A DNA stretch of 42,164 bases from Leisingera sp. SS27 (GCF_028368855.1 NZ_JAQNCY010000019.1:1-42164), one strand, 5' to 3'; shown: positions 34,201 through 42,079, numbered from the stretch's first letter. The notes: a model not told the origin generated them from the letters alone. Translations and numbers: made by a program.

Positions 34201-34727
34201 CAGCCAAGGCCGAACGCGGGCCGTTCATGGCCAAGATGGGCGGCGTGGTCGCGGGGCGGCAGGAGAGGAAGTCGGCGCGCGGCAACCGCTTTGCCTTTGC
34301 CCAGCTGAGCGACCCTTCCGGAGCCTATGAGGTGACGCTGTTCTCCGAGGTGCTGGAGAAGTCCCGCGAGTTTCTGGAGACTGGCGCCAAGGTGGTGATC
34401 ACGGCTGAGGCGACGATGGAAAGCGACCAGCTGAAACTTCTGGTGCGCTCGGTCGGGCCGGTGGACAGCGCCATTGCGGATGCCGGGCGAAGCTCCTTGC
34501 GCGTGTACCTGAGTGATGCGGCGGCTGTTGGCACCGTGGCGCAGGTGCTGGAGGATGCCAAGGCGGCGGCCCGCAATGCATCGCGCGGAGAGGTCTACAT
34601 GTACCTGCAGGATCCCGGCCTGCCCGGAGATGTGGAAATGGATCTGGGCCAGGCGTTTCCGATCAATCCGCAGATCAAAGGCGCCCTTAAGTCGCTGGAC
34701 GGGGTGTTGGACGTGGAGGAGATTTGA
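31215..34727 (+). CDS. dnaE: DNA polymerase III subunit alpha
   Basis: The replicative polymerase catalytic subunit, 1170 aa, normal for DnaE1. The PHP domain starts with FIHLRTHTEYSLLEGA. The catalytic core has GPGRGSGAGSLVAYAL, PDFDIDFCMDRREEVIKYV (catalytic Asp residues at about 403-407) and KFDFLGLKTLT (third Asp, about 559). Further blocks are AALYRPGPMENIP-like, YGFNKSHAAAYA, and the C-terminal OB-fold GGVVAGRQERKSARGNRFAF. The ATG at 31215 has no strong ribosome site. It is the housekeeping boundary just before the T6SS island. Confidence 0.98.
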   Translation: MTSSPRFIHLRTHTEYSLLEGAVRLKKLPDLCKKHEMPAIAVTDTNNLFSALEFSVSASGAGVQPIIGCQVDLRFTEPAPGERPKPPAPLVLLAQSEAGYEHLMKLNSCLYLRQGGELPHVTLEELEENAGDVICLSGGPDGPVGRLLQMGQRPAAEALMQRLKAIFPNRLYVELQRHPGEHGQPEAEKQTERGHVEMAYAMDLPLVATNDVYFPNTEMFEAHDAMICIAEGAYVDQVEPRRRLTAQHYFKSQEEMVALFADLPEAIENTVEIAKRCAFMAYRRDPILPKFADDEVAELRRIANEGLQQRLAVIPHAVSVEEYQERLDFELGIIEGMGFPGYFLIVADFIQWAKDHDIPVGPGRGSGAGSLVAYALTITDLDPLRYSLLFERFLNPERVSMPDFDIDFCMDRREEVIKYVQEKYGRDKVGQIITFGALLSKAAVRDMGRVLQMPYGQVDRLSKLIPVEGVKPMSIVDALKEEPRLSEEARNEPVVDRLLTYGQQVEGLLRSAGTHAAGVVIGDRPLDALVPLYRDPRSDMPATQFNMKWVEQAGLVKFDFLGLKTLTVIQNAMDLIFQSGRDLHIAEDGTQLYEPPEGAENQINAIPLDDKVTYDLYSRAKTVAVFQVESTGMMDALKRMKPTCIEDIVALVALYRPGPMENIPVYCEVKNGQREITSVHPLIDHILEETQGIIVYQEQVMQIAQVMANYTLGGADLLRRAMGKKIKEAMDAERPKFEKGAAENGVDKKKASEVFDLLEKFANYGFNKSHAAAYAVVSYQTGWLKANHPVEFMAGVMNCDIHLTDKLAIYFEEVKKGLKLKYVPPCINRSLATFNVVNGELVYALGALKNVGLDVMRLVAEARNEDGRERPFVNVFDFARRVNLKKVGKRPLEMLARAGAFDQLDSNRRRVFESLGALVDYSAAVHDQRNSSQVSLFGEAGEDLPEPRLPNVPDWLPAERLSEEFKAIGFYLSGHPLDDYMPALKRKDVMTLDEVTAKAERGPFMAKMGGVVAGRQERKSARGNRFAFAQLSDPSGAYEVTLFSEVLEKSREFLETGAKVVITAEATMESDQLKLLVRSVGPVDSAIADAGRSSLRVYLSDAAAVGTVAQVLEDAKAAARNASRGEVYMYLQDPGLPGDVEMDLGQAFPINPQIKGALKSLDGVLDVEEI

Positions 34728-34976
34728 GGCCCCCAATCTGCATTCAAGGTATTCGGAAGTAAGGTGCAGAGCTCTGACTAGGGTCAGGATGCATTGATTT
34801 CCGATGTGTCGTGTGATCCGGAGCTCGAAAACGAGCGGTGTGCATGTCTGATCTATTCTGGTTGAGCGACGCGGCATTTGGGCGTCTGGCGCGCGGCCGG
34901 GGCGGCGCCGGGGATATGCCTCTGCGCCCTGCGTCGAACACCCGGTAATTCCCCCTTCCCGCGGGCTGGCGATCCC

Positions 34977-35004
34977 TTGACCCTTGTGCGGAAACCCTTA
35001 GTGT
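34977..35004 (+). promoter_or_regulatory. Probable sigma-70 promoter of vgrG
   Basis: TTGACC at 34977-34982 and TAGTGT at 34999-35004 with a 16-base spacer, a pattern fitting alphaproteobacterial housekeeping promoters. It is 29 bases before the vgrG ATG. Confidence 0.45.
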
Positions 35005-35026
35005 CCGGCACAACTTTTAAGGGTTT
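34992..35026 (+). promoter_or_regulatory. Inverted repeat covering the vgrG ribosome-binding site
   Basis: Perfect 9-base arms AAACCCTTA (34992-35000) and TAAGGGTTT (35018-35026), 17 bases apart. The right arm includes AAGGG, the only Shine-Dalgarno for the ATG at 35033, and the left arm overlaps the likely -10 box. It could be a protein operator or, if transcription starts further upstream, an RNA hairpin that hides the ribosome site. Confidence 0.5.
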
Positions 35027-35032
35027 TATTTG

Positions 35033-36982
35033 ATGAACGCATTTGTGCAGGACGCCCGGCTGGGGCGTCTGACAACCGTCTTGGGGCCGGAAGCGCTGGT
35101 GCTGATGCGCTTTGACGGAACCGAGGCGCTGAACGGGCTGTTTGACTATTCCGTCGAGGCGCTGGCCACACGGGATGATCTGGATTTCGATGCGCTGCTG
35201 GGCACCCATGCCACGGTCACGATCGCCGGTGCGGAAGGGCCTGCGCTGTTTGACGGCATCATCACCGAGGCCCGCTGGAAAGGCCCGGGCGAGAACGGCT
35301 GGCGCTATGATCTGCGGCTCCGGCCCTGGTTCTGGCTGGCCGGAAAACGGCGCAACCAGCGGATCTTTCACCATAAAACCGTGGTGGAGATCCTGCAGGA
35401 GCTGCTGGCGGACTACGGCCATCTGGGCAATCCGCATCTGGAAACCGCTCTGAGCAACGACTACCCGGAGCTGGAGTACACGGTGCAGTACCGTGAAAGC
35501 GACCTGGATTTCACGCGCCGCCTGATGGAGCGCTTCGGGATCTCCTTTCACATCCGCCACCAGGAGGCCAGCCACACGCTGGTGCTGACGGACGACGTGC
35601 TGAACCACGCCGAAATCCCATCCCGCCCCTATTACGGCGCGGCCCAGAACCAGGGCGCCACGGGCGAGCATTTCTGGGCCTGGGGGCCGGAGCGGCGGCT
35701 GACGACGGGCGCAACCCGGCTGACGGATTACAACTTCAAGACGCCGATGGCGGCGATGGAAAGCGACCGCCTGGGCGACGCGGCTTATGCCGAAGGCCAG
35801 CTGGAAGCCTATGATTATCCCGGCGGCTACCTGGACCTTGGGCGCGGCAAGACGGTGGCGCAGCTGCGCTGCGAAGAGGAGCGCGGCCATGATGCGCGCC
35901 AGTTCGCCAGCGGCGACATCACCGGCTTGCGGCCGGGCGGCGTCGTGCCGCTGGGGGGCGGCGATGCGGTGCCCGGCGACGGCGCCAAACACCTTTGCCT
36001 ATGGGCGCGCTATTCTTTTGTCAGCCAAAGCTATGGATCGAACCGGGAAGGCGCCTCTGCCGGCCGCCCCTTCACTGCCGACTACCGGCTGATGCCCGTG
36101 ACCGCCCCGATGGTGCCGCCGCGGGTGACGCCGGTGCCGGTGGTGCAGGGCCCGCAAACGGCCGTGGTGGTTGGCGAGGGCGAGATCGACTGCGATGAGC
36201 ACGGCCGCATCCTGGTGCATTTCCATTGGGACCTGGAGAAGTCGTATTCCATGCGCTGCCGGGTCAGCCAGAACTGGGCCAGCCAGGGCTGGGGCGGCAT
36301 GGTGATCCCCCGCATCGGCATGGAGGTGGTGGTCGAGTTCCTGGAGGGCGACCCCGACAAACCGCTGGTCACCGGCTGCGTCTACAACGGCCGCAACAAA
36401 CCGCCTGTGGATTTGCCGGCAAAACGGTCCCGTTCCGTGTTCAAAACCAAATCACATCAAGGGCAAGGCTTCAACGAGCTGACCTTTGAAGATCAGTCCG
36501 GTGAAGAATTCATCTACATGCACGCACAGAAGGATCTGAACATGCATGTGGAAAACTCCTCCATGCGGCGCGTCGAATTTGACGACAACGTGTCTGTCGG
36601 CAATGCCTCCAACCTGGATGTTGCCGCAGACCGGACCGAAACCATCGACGGGTCGCTAAACCTGAAGGTGACGGGGCCAATCCTTGAAAAGACAGATGCC
36701 GACCGGGGCAGCGACGTTGGCGGCAGTTATGCCGTAAGCGCTGGCGGGGACCTCACGATCAAAGCGGGCGGGGAGATCGTGCTGGATGCCTCCAAGATCA
36801 CGCTGGTTGCCGGTGGTGCTGCATTGGTTCTGGAAGGCGGGGCGGTCAACGCCGCTCCGGTCTTAAATGTCGGCTCCGCTTCGCCTGGTGCCGCGGCCCT
36901 GCCGCCTATCCCCGCGGTCCTGAAGGCTGCCGCCGGTGAAGGAACGCCGTTTGTATCCCATTGCCCGCTGAAAGGCGAATGA
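35033..36982 (+). CDS. vgrG: Type VI secretion spike protein VgrG (TssI)
   Basis: A 649-aa VgrG, the needle tip on the Hcp tube of a type VI secretion system. The gp27-like part (residues 1-370) contains LNGLFDYSVEALATRDDLDFDALLG, YRESDLDFTRRLMERFGISF and a GEHFWAWGPE segment. The gp5-like OB fold has GEIDCDEHGRILVHFHWD and SQNWASQGWGGMVIPRIGMEV, then EFLEGDPDKPLVTGCVYNG. A short beta-helix region (about 540-620) follows. There is no long toxin extension, so the cargo is carried by downstream genes. The ATG at 35033 is used. It overlaps the next gene by four bases. No structural tss genes are in the window; this is an orphan cargo island. Confidence 0.96.
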   Translation: MNAFVQDARLGRLTTVLGPEALVLMRFDGTEALNGLFDYSVEALATRDDLDFDALLGTHATVTIAGAEGPALFDGIITEARWKGPGENGWRYDLRLRPWFWLAGKRRNQRIFHHKTVVEILQELLADYGHLGNPHLETALSNDYPELEYTVQYRESDLDFTRRLMERFGISFHIRHQEASHTLVLTDDVLNHAEIPSRPYYGAAQNQGATGEHFWAWGPERRLTTGATRLTDYNFKTPMAAMESDRLGDAAYAEGQLEAYDYPGGYLDLGRGKTVAQLRCEEERGHDARQFASGDITGLRPGGVVPLGGGDAVPGDGAKHLCLWARYSFVSQSYGSNREGASAGRPFTADYRLMPVTAPMVPPRVTPVPVVQGPQTAVVVGEGEIDCDEHGRILVHFHWDLEKSYSMRCRVSQNWASQGWGGMVIPRIGMEVVVEFLEGDPDKPLVTGCVYNGRNKPPVDLPAKRSRSVFKTKSHQGQGFNELTFEDQSGEEFIYMHAQKDLNMHVENSSMRRVEFDDNVSVGNASNLDVAADRTETIDGSLNLKVTGPILEKTDADRGSDVGGSYAVSAGGDLTIKAGGEIVLDASKITLVAGGAALVLEGGAVNAAPVLNVGSASPGAAALPPIPAVLKAAAGEGTPFVSHCPLKGE

Positions 36983-38238
36983 CCATGCATCCCATATGGA
37001 TTGCTGACTGCGAGCTGAGCGCCCTGGAAGAGGCACAGCCGTTCTGGGGCGGCGGGCACGGTAAGGTTTTGGCGCAGCTTATGCTGCGCGCAGCTGGGCG
37101 TCCGGAACTCGAAGCAACTCTACGGGCTTCCGTGGCTGCCGGTCAGGCTCGGCTGTCCAAAGTTAGGTCTGCACAGCTGCTGTCCGAGCTGCCTCCTTCG
37201 GAACAGCTGACGGCCGCAGCGGCCCGCGCAGATGCCGCAAGACCGGTTCTGGTGGCGGAACCAGTACCTTTGGCTTCCGGCGTGCCCCTATGTTTTGAAG
37301 AGGTGAACTGGGATGCGCTGGAACCGAGCAGGGAGCTGTGGGCGGTTCTGGACGGAGTGAACTGGCCAGGGCTGCCGCAGCTCATTTCTGGATCCCGCTT
37401 GGAATCCGCCTGCCTATATACAACTCAGGATCCGGAAAAGCTGGCGGCAGCGCCATGGATCATCAGGTTGGACAGGCTTGATCCGCTGTATAGTGAACTG
37501 CGGAAACGTCCGCCCCAGGAGCATTCCGGAATTCTGCTGAAAACCTGCCTCGGGACAGAGGAGCTGAGACGGCATCTGAGACGTTTCACCATGCTGCCGA
37601 CCCCTATCGGCACGGCGGTGCCGCAGTACTTCCGCTTTTATGACCCGCGGGTGCTCTTGGATTCGACAGTTGCGCTTCCGCCTGAGGTCCTCGGCCAGCT
37701 CTTGCGCCCCTTCAACAGTGTGATTGTACCGCTCAGTCCGCAATGCGTCGTGCCGGATCCCTCCAAGATATCCGAACCGCCCGGCATTTTTTCCCCGCCG
37801 GAAAGCTGCCGGAACCGTCTTGTTCAGCTGACTTGGGACACTGCGCTGACGGACTGTCCCGACAGGCCTCTTCGAATTGACGAAGTGAGCTTTGAAAAAT
37901 TCGGCAGGCTTCATCGGGACCGGGCGGTTGCCAAGCTTGCGCTGTTTCTGCACAGCAGCCAGCAGGAATGCTACTCTCAGGAGGAATGCCTGCGGGCCGC
38001 GACCCTGGCTCCCGAAGCGGCGGCCAGGTTTGGCATGAGCAGCAAAAAGCAAATCACCGCAATCGCGCGCACCCTCCTGAAGTTCGGTGATGCATTTTGG
38101 GAGCGCCATTCCGAAGCGCATGCTGCGCTTACCGAGCCCGGAAAACTGCCCTGGCAGCGTAAGAACAGCCTGCTGGAGTGGATGACCAGAATGGATCAGG
38201 AGCAGCTGCTGCGTGACGTGGCCGGAGGTGAGCGATGA
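36979..38238 (+). CDS. DUF4123-domain T6SS adaptor/chaperone
   Basis: A 419-aa protein. Residues about 120-260 form a DUF4123 domain (LWAVLDGVNWPGLPQLI, ACLYTTQDPEKLAAAPWIIRLD, FTMLPTPIGTAVPQYFRFYDPRVL). Such adaptors load a specific effector onto VgrG/PAAR. The N-terminal 100 residues and the C-terminal 120 residues (helical, ending WQRKNSLLEWMTRMDQEQLL) are outside the domain. An ATG at 36979 overlaps the vgrG stop (ATGA). A second ATG at 36985 has AAAGG better placed, so either may be used. The position between vgrG and PAAR supports the adaptor role. Confidence 0.88.
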   Translation: MTMHPIWIADCELSALEEAQPFWGGGHGKVLAQLMLRAAGRPELEATLRASVAAGQARLSKVRSAQLLSELPPSEQLTAAAARADAARPVLVAEPVPLASGVPLCFEEVNWDALEPSRELWAVLDGVNWPGLPQLISGSRLESACLYTTQDPEKLAAAPWIIRLDRLDPLYSELRKRPPQEHSGILLKTCLGTEELRRHLRRFTMLPTPIGTAVPQYFRFYDPRVLLDSTVALPPEVLGQLLRPFNSVIVPLSPQCVVPDPSKISEPPGIFSPPESCRNRLVQLTWDTALTDCPDRPLRIDEVSFEKFGRLHRDRAVAKLALFLHSSQQECYSQEECLRAATLAPEAAARFGMSSKKQITAIARTLLKFGDAFWERHSEAHAALTEPGKLPWQRKNSLLEWMTRMDQEQLLRDVAGGER

Positions 38239-38492
38239 AACCAACCGCCCGGCTGGGGGATGTGCATGACTGCCCGAAATGCGGGCGCAATGCGATCACT
38301 GGCGTGTCGTCCCACTCAACCTGCGACGGCATACCCGTGGCCACGGTCGGAGATGCCACCGCCTGCGGCGCGGTTATCGTAACCGGCAGCAGCGATTGCA
38401 TCACCGACGGCAAGCCGACCGCGCATATCGGGTCCAAAACCAGCCATGGCGGAACCATCGTGACCGGCTCGCCGTCGCAGAAAGTTCCGTAG
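38235..38492 (+). CDS. PAAR-repeat spike tip protein
   Basis: An 85-aa PAAR protein that caps VgrG: KPTARLGDVHDCPKCGRNAITG, then GIPVATVGDATACGAVIVTGSSDC, GKPTAHIGSKTSHGGTIVTGSP. The Zn ligand set (His, Cys, Cys, His type) is present. It starts with ATGA overlap on the DUF4123 stop. It has no C-terminal toxin, so the next gene is the separate cargo. Confidence 0.93.
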   Translation: MKPTARLGDVHDCPKCGRNAITGVSSHSTCDGIPVATVGDATACGAVIVTGSSDCITDGKPTAHIGSKTSHGGTIVTGSPSQKVP

Positions 38493-38526
38493 TTTTCCTT
38501 TCCGACCGAATGACAGAGTATTTCCA

Positions 38527-40368
38527 GTGACCAATTTCACTCCTGAAGCCGCCGATTACGCTTTTCTGCTCAAGTACAAACCGGAAGCGTTTGCGAGCCG
38601 GGGCGACGCCAAAGAGGTTCTTCGGCAGATCGCGCAAGGCACGGATCCTGCCAATGACAGCCATAGGCTTGGTGCCTTGGCGAACAACTACGCCAGAGGC
38701 GGCAACCCGCCGCTCACCCAAAGCCCTATCCCGCCGGAACCGGACGCCGATGGGGACGGTAAAATTGATACGGAGTTCGGTAAGGCCTGCGTCGATTGCA
38801 AGATGCAGGAACCCTGCTGCATGCTGGCAGGGACCGTGACCGATAGCTCCGACAGCTCCCGCAAGCTCTATTGGCCGCCAGTATTGGGGCAAACAAAGAT
38901 GCTGACGGTCGCCAAGGAGATGCAGGGCAACAACCTGGTTTCCAATCTGGACGTGGAGTGGAAGGGGCGGGGCTGCGAGGTGGGTCACCCCGATCGCCCT
39001 CGGATCCTCACCAGCAGACTGGCAGACCGGACTGCACAGATTGAGGCCCAAAAGGCCACTGTTCCGGCCGGGGAGGCGCAGGGGTTCAGCACGGCGCTGA
39101 TGCTCAAGAACTACGTGCCGGAAAATGTGCTTTATGCCCTGTTTGCCTTTGATGCGGTGATGGCACTGCAGAAGGCCTCTGGCGGCACAACCGCGGCCAC
39201 CTTCAAGCCGGTTCAATGCCTGGATGACGGCTCCATCGGCACGGAACTTAGGGTGATCCCGGTGCCCTATGCCAAACTGGACGGCAAGCTGGAACTGGCC
39301 ACCCGCATCAGCTTTACCACCGGCGGGGTTAAGGCGGCGGCAACCGCCAAGGGCACGCTGGAGGGAAAATACGGCAACCTTACCATCAAGGCAGAGGGCG
39401 AGGCAGGCGGCAACAGCAGTACAGGAGAGGCCGTTGATGACGGAAAGAACGCGCCAGGCCTGATAGGCACTATGGCCAGCATTATCGGCCAGATGGATCA
39501 CTATGTTGCAATGGGCAACACAAAGGATCGCAAAAAACTGGATCTGACCGCCTATTCTTCCGGCATAACTCTCAGTAAGTCGCTCAGCTTTTCTCCCATG
39601 GGATTTGAGATCAACGCCAAGAAGGGGTCACCAGACCTGGAGCTGAATATTGGAAAACTGAAATCGGAATTCGAAATCGGAATTTCAGGCCGCCTTGATA
39701 TCATTGATGCGCTAATCTCTGCCGTCGCTACACCGGCTACTGGCCGAGCGGTACAACAAGCCCGCGCACGCATGGCGGAAGGTGAGTATGTAAAAGGTCA
39801 ATTGGAAGCTTACCTAAAAGTTGCCGCCACCGGCAAGCTGATCCATGGCATCAACAGCGGCGCCAGGATCACCCTTCCCGCCAATGGTGAAATGGATGCC
39901 GCCTGGGACGGGATTTCCCAGGAGTTTGGCGGCGAGTTGAAAATCCGCGGTGAGGCCAAAATAGCCATCGAAGTTCAAGTTGAAGTCTGGATCGTTGAAG
40001 CCCAAGCCGGTGCCAGCGGCACAATCAACACCTCCTGGACCTGGGCTATGCGCATGCATGAGGGCAAGCGCCAACGCAAATACAGTTTCGAAGGTGTGAC
40101 CGTGAAGGCGAAGATTGGTGGGAGTCTGGACGTTAAACGTCAGCGCAAAAATCGCACACAAGACTTACTTGATCAGAAAGATCCATTTCGCATGGATGGA
40201 AACGCATCCGATTTGTTCCAACAAGTCGATGATGAAATTGTCCAATCGGTTGCGGAAGAGGGAAATATGAAAAAGAAGATATCAGCCCAGAACGCCCTTG
40301 CGGAGTTTTCAGCTGAGCACACAAGAACAATCTTTGAGGAAGTCAAAGGCAAATGGGAAGACTACTGA
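38527..40368 (+). CDS. Unrecognised candidate T6SS effector
   Basis: A 613-aa protein that I cannot match to a known toxin family. It starts with GTG at 38527, 34 bases after PAAR. N-terminal features: a partial EF-hand-like loop DADGDGKID (residues 73-81; position 12 is Phe, not Glu/Asp) and a Cys cluster C88, C91, C97, C98 (CVDCKMQEPCC). A central part (about 110-220) has helices FSTALMLKNYVPENVLYALFAF. From about residue 245 a run of alternating polar/hydrophobic beta strands with many Gly/Lys (TLEGKYGNLTIKAEGEAGG, GELKIRGEAKIAIEVQVEVW, SFEGVTVKAKIGGSLDV) suggests a beta-rich or barrel-forming domain. The last 75 residues are charged and AT-rich in DNA. The location after PAAR and before an exported immunity candidate is the main ground for calling it an effector. 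Confidence 0.65.
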   Translation: MTNFTPEAADYAFLLKYKPEAFASRGDAKEVLRQIAQGTDPANDSHRLGALANNYARGGNPPLTQSPIPPEPDADGDGKIDTEFGKACVDCKMQEPCCMLAGTVTDSSDSSRKLYWPPVLGQTKMLTVAKEMQGNNLVSNLDVEWKGRGCEVGHPDRPRILTSRLADRTAQIEAQKATVPAGEAQGFSTALMLKNYVPENVLYALFAFDAVMALQKASGGTTAATFKPVQCLDDGSIGTELRVIPVPYAKLDGKLELATRISFTTGGVKAAATAKGTLEGKYGNLTIKAEGEAGGNSSTGEAVDDGKNAPGLIGTMASIIGQMDHYVAMGNTKDRKKLDLTAYSSGITLSKSLSFSPMGFEINAKKGSPDLELNIGKLKSEFEIGISGRLDIIDALISAVATPATGRAVQQARARMAEGEYVKGQLEAYLKVAATGKLIHGINSGARITLPANGEMDAAWDGISQEFGGELKIRGEAKIAIEVQVEVWIVEAQAGASGTINTSWTWAMRMHEGKRQRKYSFEGVTVKAKIGGSLDVKRQRKNRTQDLLDQKDPFRMDGNASDLFQQVDDEIVQSVAEEGNMKKKISAQNALAEFSAEHTRTIFEEVKGKWEDY

Positions 40369-41387
40369 AATCACTTTTCTTAGCGACTATGATGCTGATA
40401 ACGAGCAGGAACATAACTATGGCCCAAGACATGGACCACGGCTACTATGCCAATATCGTCTCAGGCGGGGCCATCTGGAGCCTGCGCGTCAACGACATGC
40501 ACATTCGTGAAAACGTCAATTTCGGCCATGGCGATTCAAGCGGTAATATCAGTCGGGCTGTTCAGCCCGGCCGCAACACCCTGTCGCTGATATTTTCACC
40601 AATCACCGGTAAAAACCCGGATACCGGGGAGTATGAACAGAGCCTGCGGGATGATGTCAGTTTTGAAGTCTCAGTTGAACGCCTGGATTTCAAAACACGC
40701 GAGAGCCAGGAAATCAACGCTCTGCACATCATCTATGATGAAGAACGGTCGGGCTTCATAAGCCAGCCCCAGACCCGCTTTGGTGAGGACAGGGTGCTGC
40801 GGCACCCGTTGATTTGGAGTGATGGGCGACACAGGTTTTCCCAGACCCAAACCGAGAAAGTTATACTGGAAAACGGGCAAACCTTTGCTGCCTACCGGAT
40901 CGACCTGGAGTTTTTTGTCGAGGATGATCAACTCTGGCCGCAGCATTGGGAGGCTGAGGCAGTGCCGCTGGAGGACACCCCGGACATGCGGCGGGAGCTT
41001 TGGGCGGCTTATCAGGATGTCCACAGCCTGTTTCAGCGGGGCGATACCGAGGTGTTCTTTCGAATGATGGAACCGTCCTGGGCTCGCGCCGCGCATATTT
41101 ATACAGAATACTCATCGGCACGAGAGTTTATCGAAAACGTTGACGATGGCCTGAATAGTTACAAAGCTGTACAGCCAGATGGTGAAGTGCTGCAACCGCT
41201 GGAACTAGTCACTGATTTGCAGAAAGCAGCCGTGCAAATCTATGGCAACGGCCGCCTGGTATGGATCCGCCCGGATCCTTTTGTTTGGGAACACCCTCAA
41301 ACCGGCGAGATCACCACTGTTCCAGTCGTTTTCTACAAAACAGTGGCTGGCGAATGGAAAATCGCCGAAATCAACATCGGCCTCTGA
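40353..41387 (+). CDS. Exported candidate immunity protein, full-length copy
   Basis: A 344-aa protein whose ATG at 40353 overlaps the effector by 16 bases, the coupling usual for effector/immunity pairs. The signal peptide is LLKSLFLATMMLITSRNITMA with cleavage near MA-QDMDHG, so it should act in the periplasm. The mature part is beta-rich (YYANIVSGGAIWSLRVND, NTLSLIFSPITGKNPDTGEYE, VSFEVSVERLDF, FAAYRIDLEFFVEDDQLWPQHW), followed by a helical and beta C-terminal domain (LWAAYQDVHSLFQRGDTEVFFRMM, TVPVVFYKTVAGEWKIAEINIGL) similar in style to nuclear-transport-factor-like or DUF-type folds. No family recognised. The first 540 bases of the mature part are repeated at 41498. Confidence 0.75.
   Translation: MGRLLKSLFLATMMLITSRNITMAQDMDHGYYANIVSGGAIWSLRVNDMHIRENVNFGHGDSSGNISRAVQPGRNTLSLIFSPITGKNPDTGEYEQSLRDDVSFEVSVERLDFKTRESQEINALHIIYDEERSGFISQPQTRFGEDRVLRHPLIWSDGRHRFSQTQTEKVILENGQTFAAYRIDLEFFVEDDQLWPQHWEAEAVPLEDTPDMRRELWAAYQDVHSLFQRGDTEVFFRMMEPSWARAAHIYTEYSSAREFIENVDDGLNSYKAVQPDGEVLQPLELVTDLQKAAVQIYGNGRLVWIRPDPFVWEHPQTGEITTVPVVFYKTVAGEWKIAEINIGL
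40419..40959 (+). repeat. Direct repeat, copy A, in the immunity gene
   Basis: These 541 bases match 41498-42038 without indels and with few substitutions. The repeat starts exactly at the end of the signal-peptide code (ATGGCCCAAGACATGG) and ends where the IS interrupts copy B. Confidence 0.9.
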
Positions 41388-41440
41388 CCCCTCCGGCCCG
41401 CTGCCCTTTTTGCGGCGGGCCATCTGACCAAGAGTTTTTT

Positions 41441-42079
41441 ATGACACGCATTCTGAACTGGGCCGCCGCTCTGCTTCTGGCCCTCACCGCCCCGCTGATG
41501 GCCCAAGACATGGACCACGGCTACTATGCCAATATTGTCTCAGGCGGGGCCATCTGGAGCCTGCGCGTCAACGACATGCACATTCGTGAAAACGTCAATT
41601 TCGGGCATGGCGATTCAAGCGGCAGTATTAGTTGGGCTGTTCAGCCCGGCCGCAACACCCTGTCGCTGATATTTTCACCTATCACCGGTAAGAACCCGGA
41701 TACAGGGGAGTATGAACAGAGCCTGCGGGATGATGTCAGTTTTGAAGTCTCAGTTGAACGCCTGGATTTCAAAACACGCGAGAGCCAGGAAATCAACGCC
41801 TTGCACGTCATCTATGATGAGGTGCAAAGCGGATTCGTCGGCCAGCCTCAGACCCGATTTGGTGAGGACAGGGTGCTGCGGCTCCCGCTGATTTGGAGCA
41901 ATGGGCAACACAAGTTTTCCCAGACTCAAACTGAGAAAGTTATACTGGAAAACGGGCAAACCTTTGCCGCCTACCGGATCGACCTGGAGTTTTTTGTCGA
42001 GGATGATCAGCTCTGGCCCCAACATTGGGAGGCTGAGGGGGTGAGCTACTCCCCAATCGTTGGACAGCTTTCGGCGTAA
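41441..42079 (+). pseudogene. Second immunity-protein gene, truncated by an IS element
   Basis: The ATG at 41441 starts a different signal peptide (ILNWAAALLLALTAPLMA, GC-rich) followed by the same mature sequence as the preceding gene up to LWPQHWEAE. After base 42038 the match ends and the frame runs about 13 residues (GVSYSPIVGQLSA) into mobile-element DNA, stopping at 42079. About 150 C-terminal residues present in the full copy are missing. No effector gene precedes this copy, so it looked like an orphan immunity gene before being broken. Confidence 0.85.
41498..42038 (+). repeat. Direct repeat, copy B
   Basis: Partner of 40419-40959 at a constant offset of 1079 bases. Protein-level differences are few (for example RAVQ/WAVQ, EERSGFIS/EVQSGFVG, HPLIWSDGRHR/LPLIWSNGQHK). 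Confidence 0.9.

Larger units (their letters stand above)
34728..35032. other. Intergenic region at the start of the T6SS cargo island
   Basis: These 305 bases contain no gene. The last 60 hold a probable promoter and a large dyad (entries at 34977 and 34992). Nothing tRNA-like or att-like was recognised at the dnaE side. Confidence 0.5.

Noticed and set aside
32949-34877. 642-aa minus-strand frame
   Set aside because: Antisense to dnaE.
34728-34976. Attachment site or tRNA remnant at the island boundary
   Set aside because: No tRNA-like arms or direct repeat found between dnaE and the vgrG promoter.
38401-39501. 366-aa minus-strand frame inside the effector gene
   Set aside because: Antisense to the effector; coupling with PAAR and the immunity gene favours the plus frame.
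41395-41421. GGCCCGC...GCGGGCC hairpin between the two immunity copies as a terminator
   Set aside because: No T run follows the stem; it may fold, but it is not supported as a terminator.
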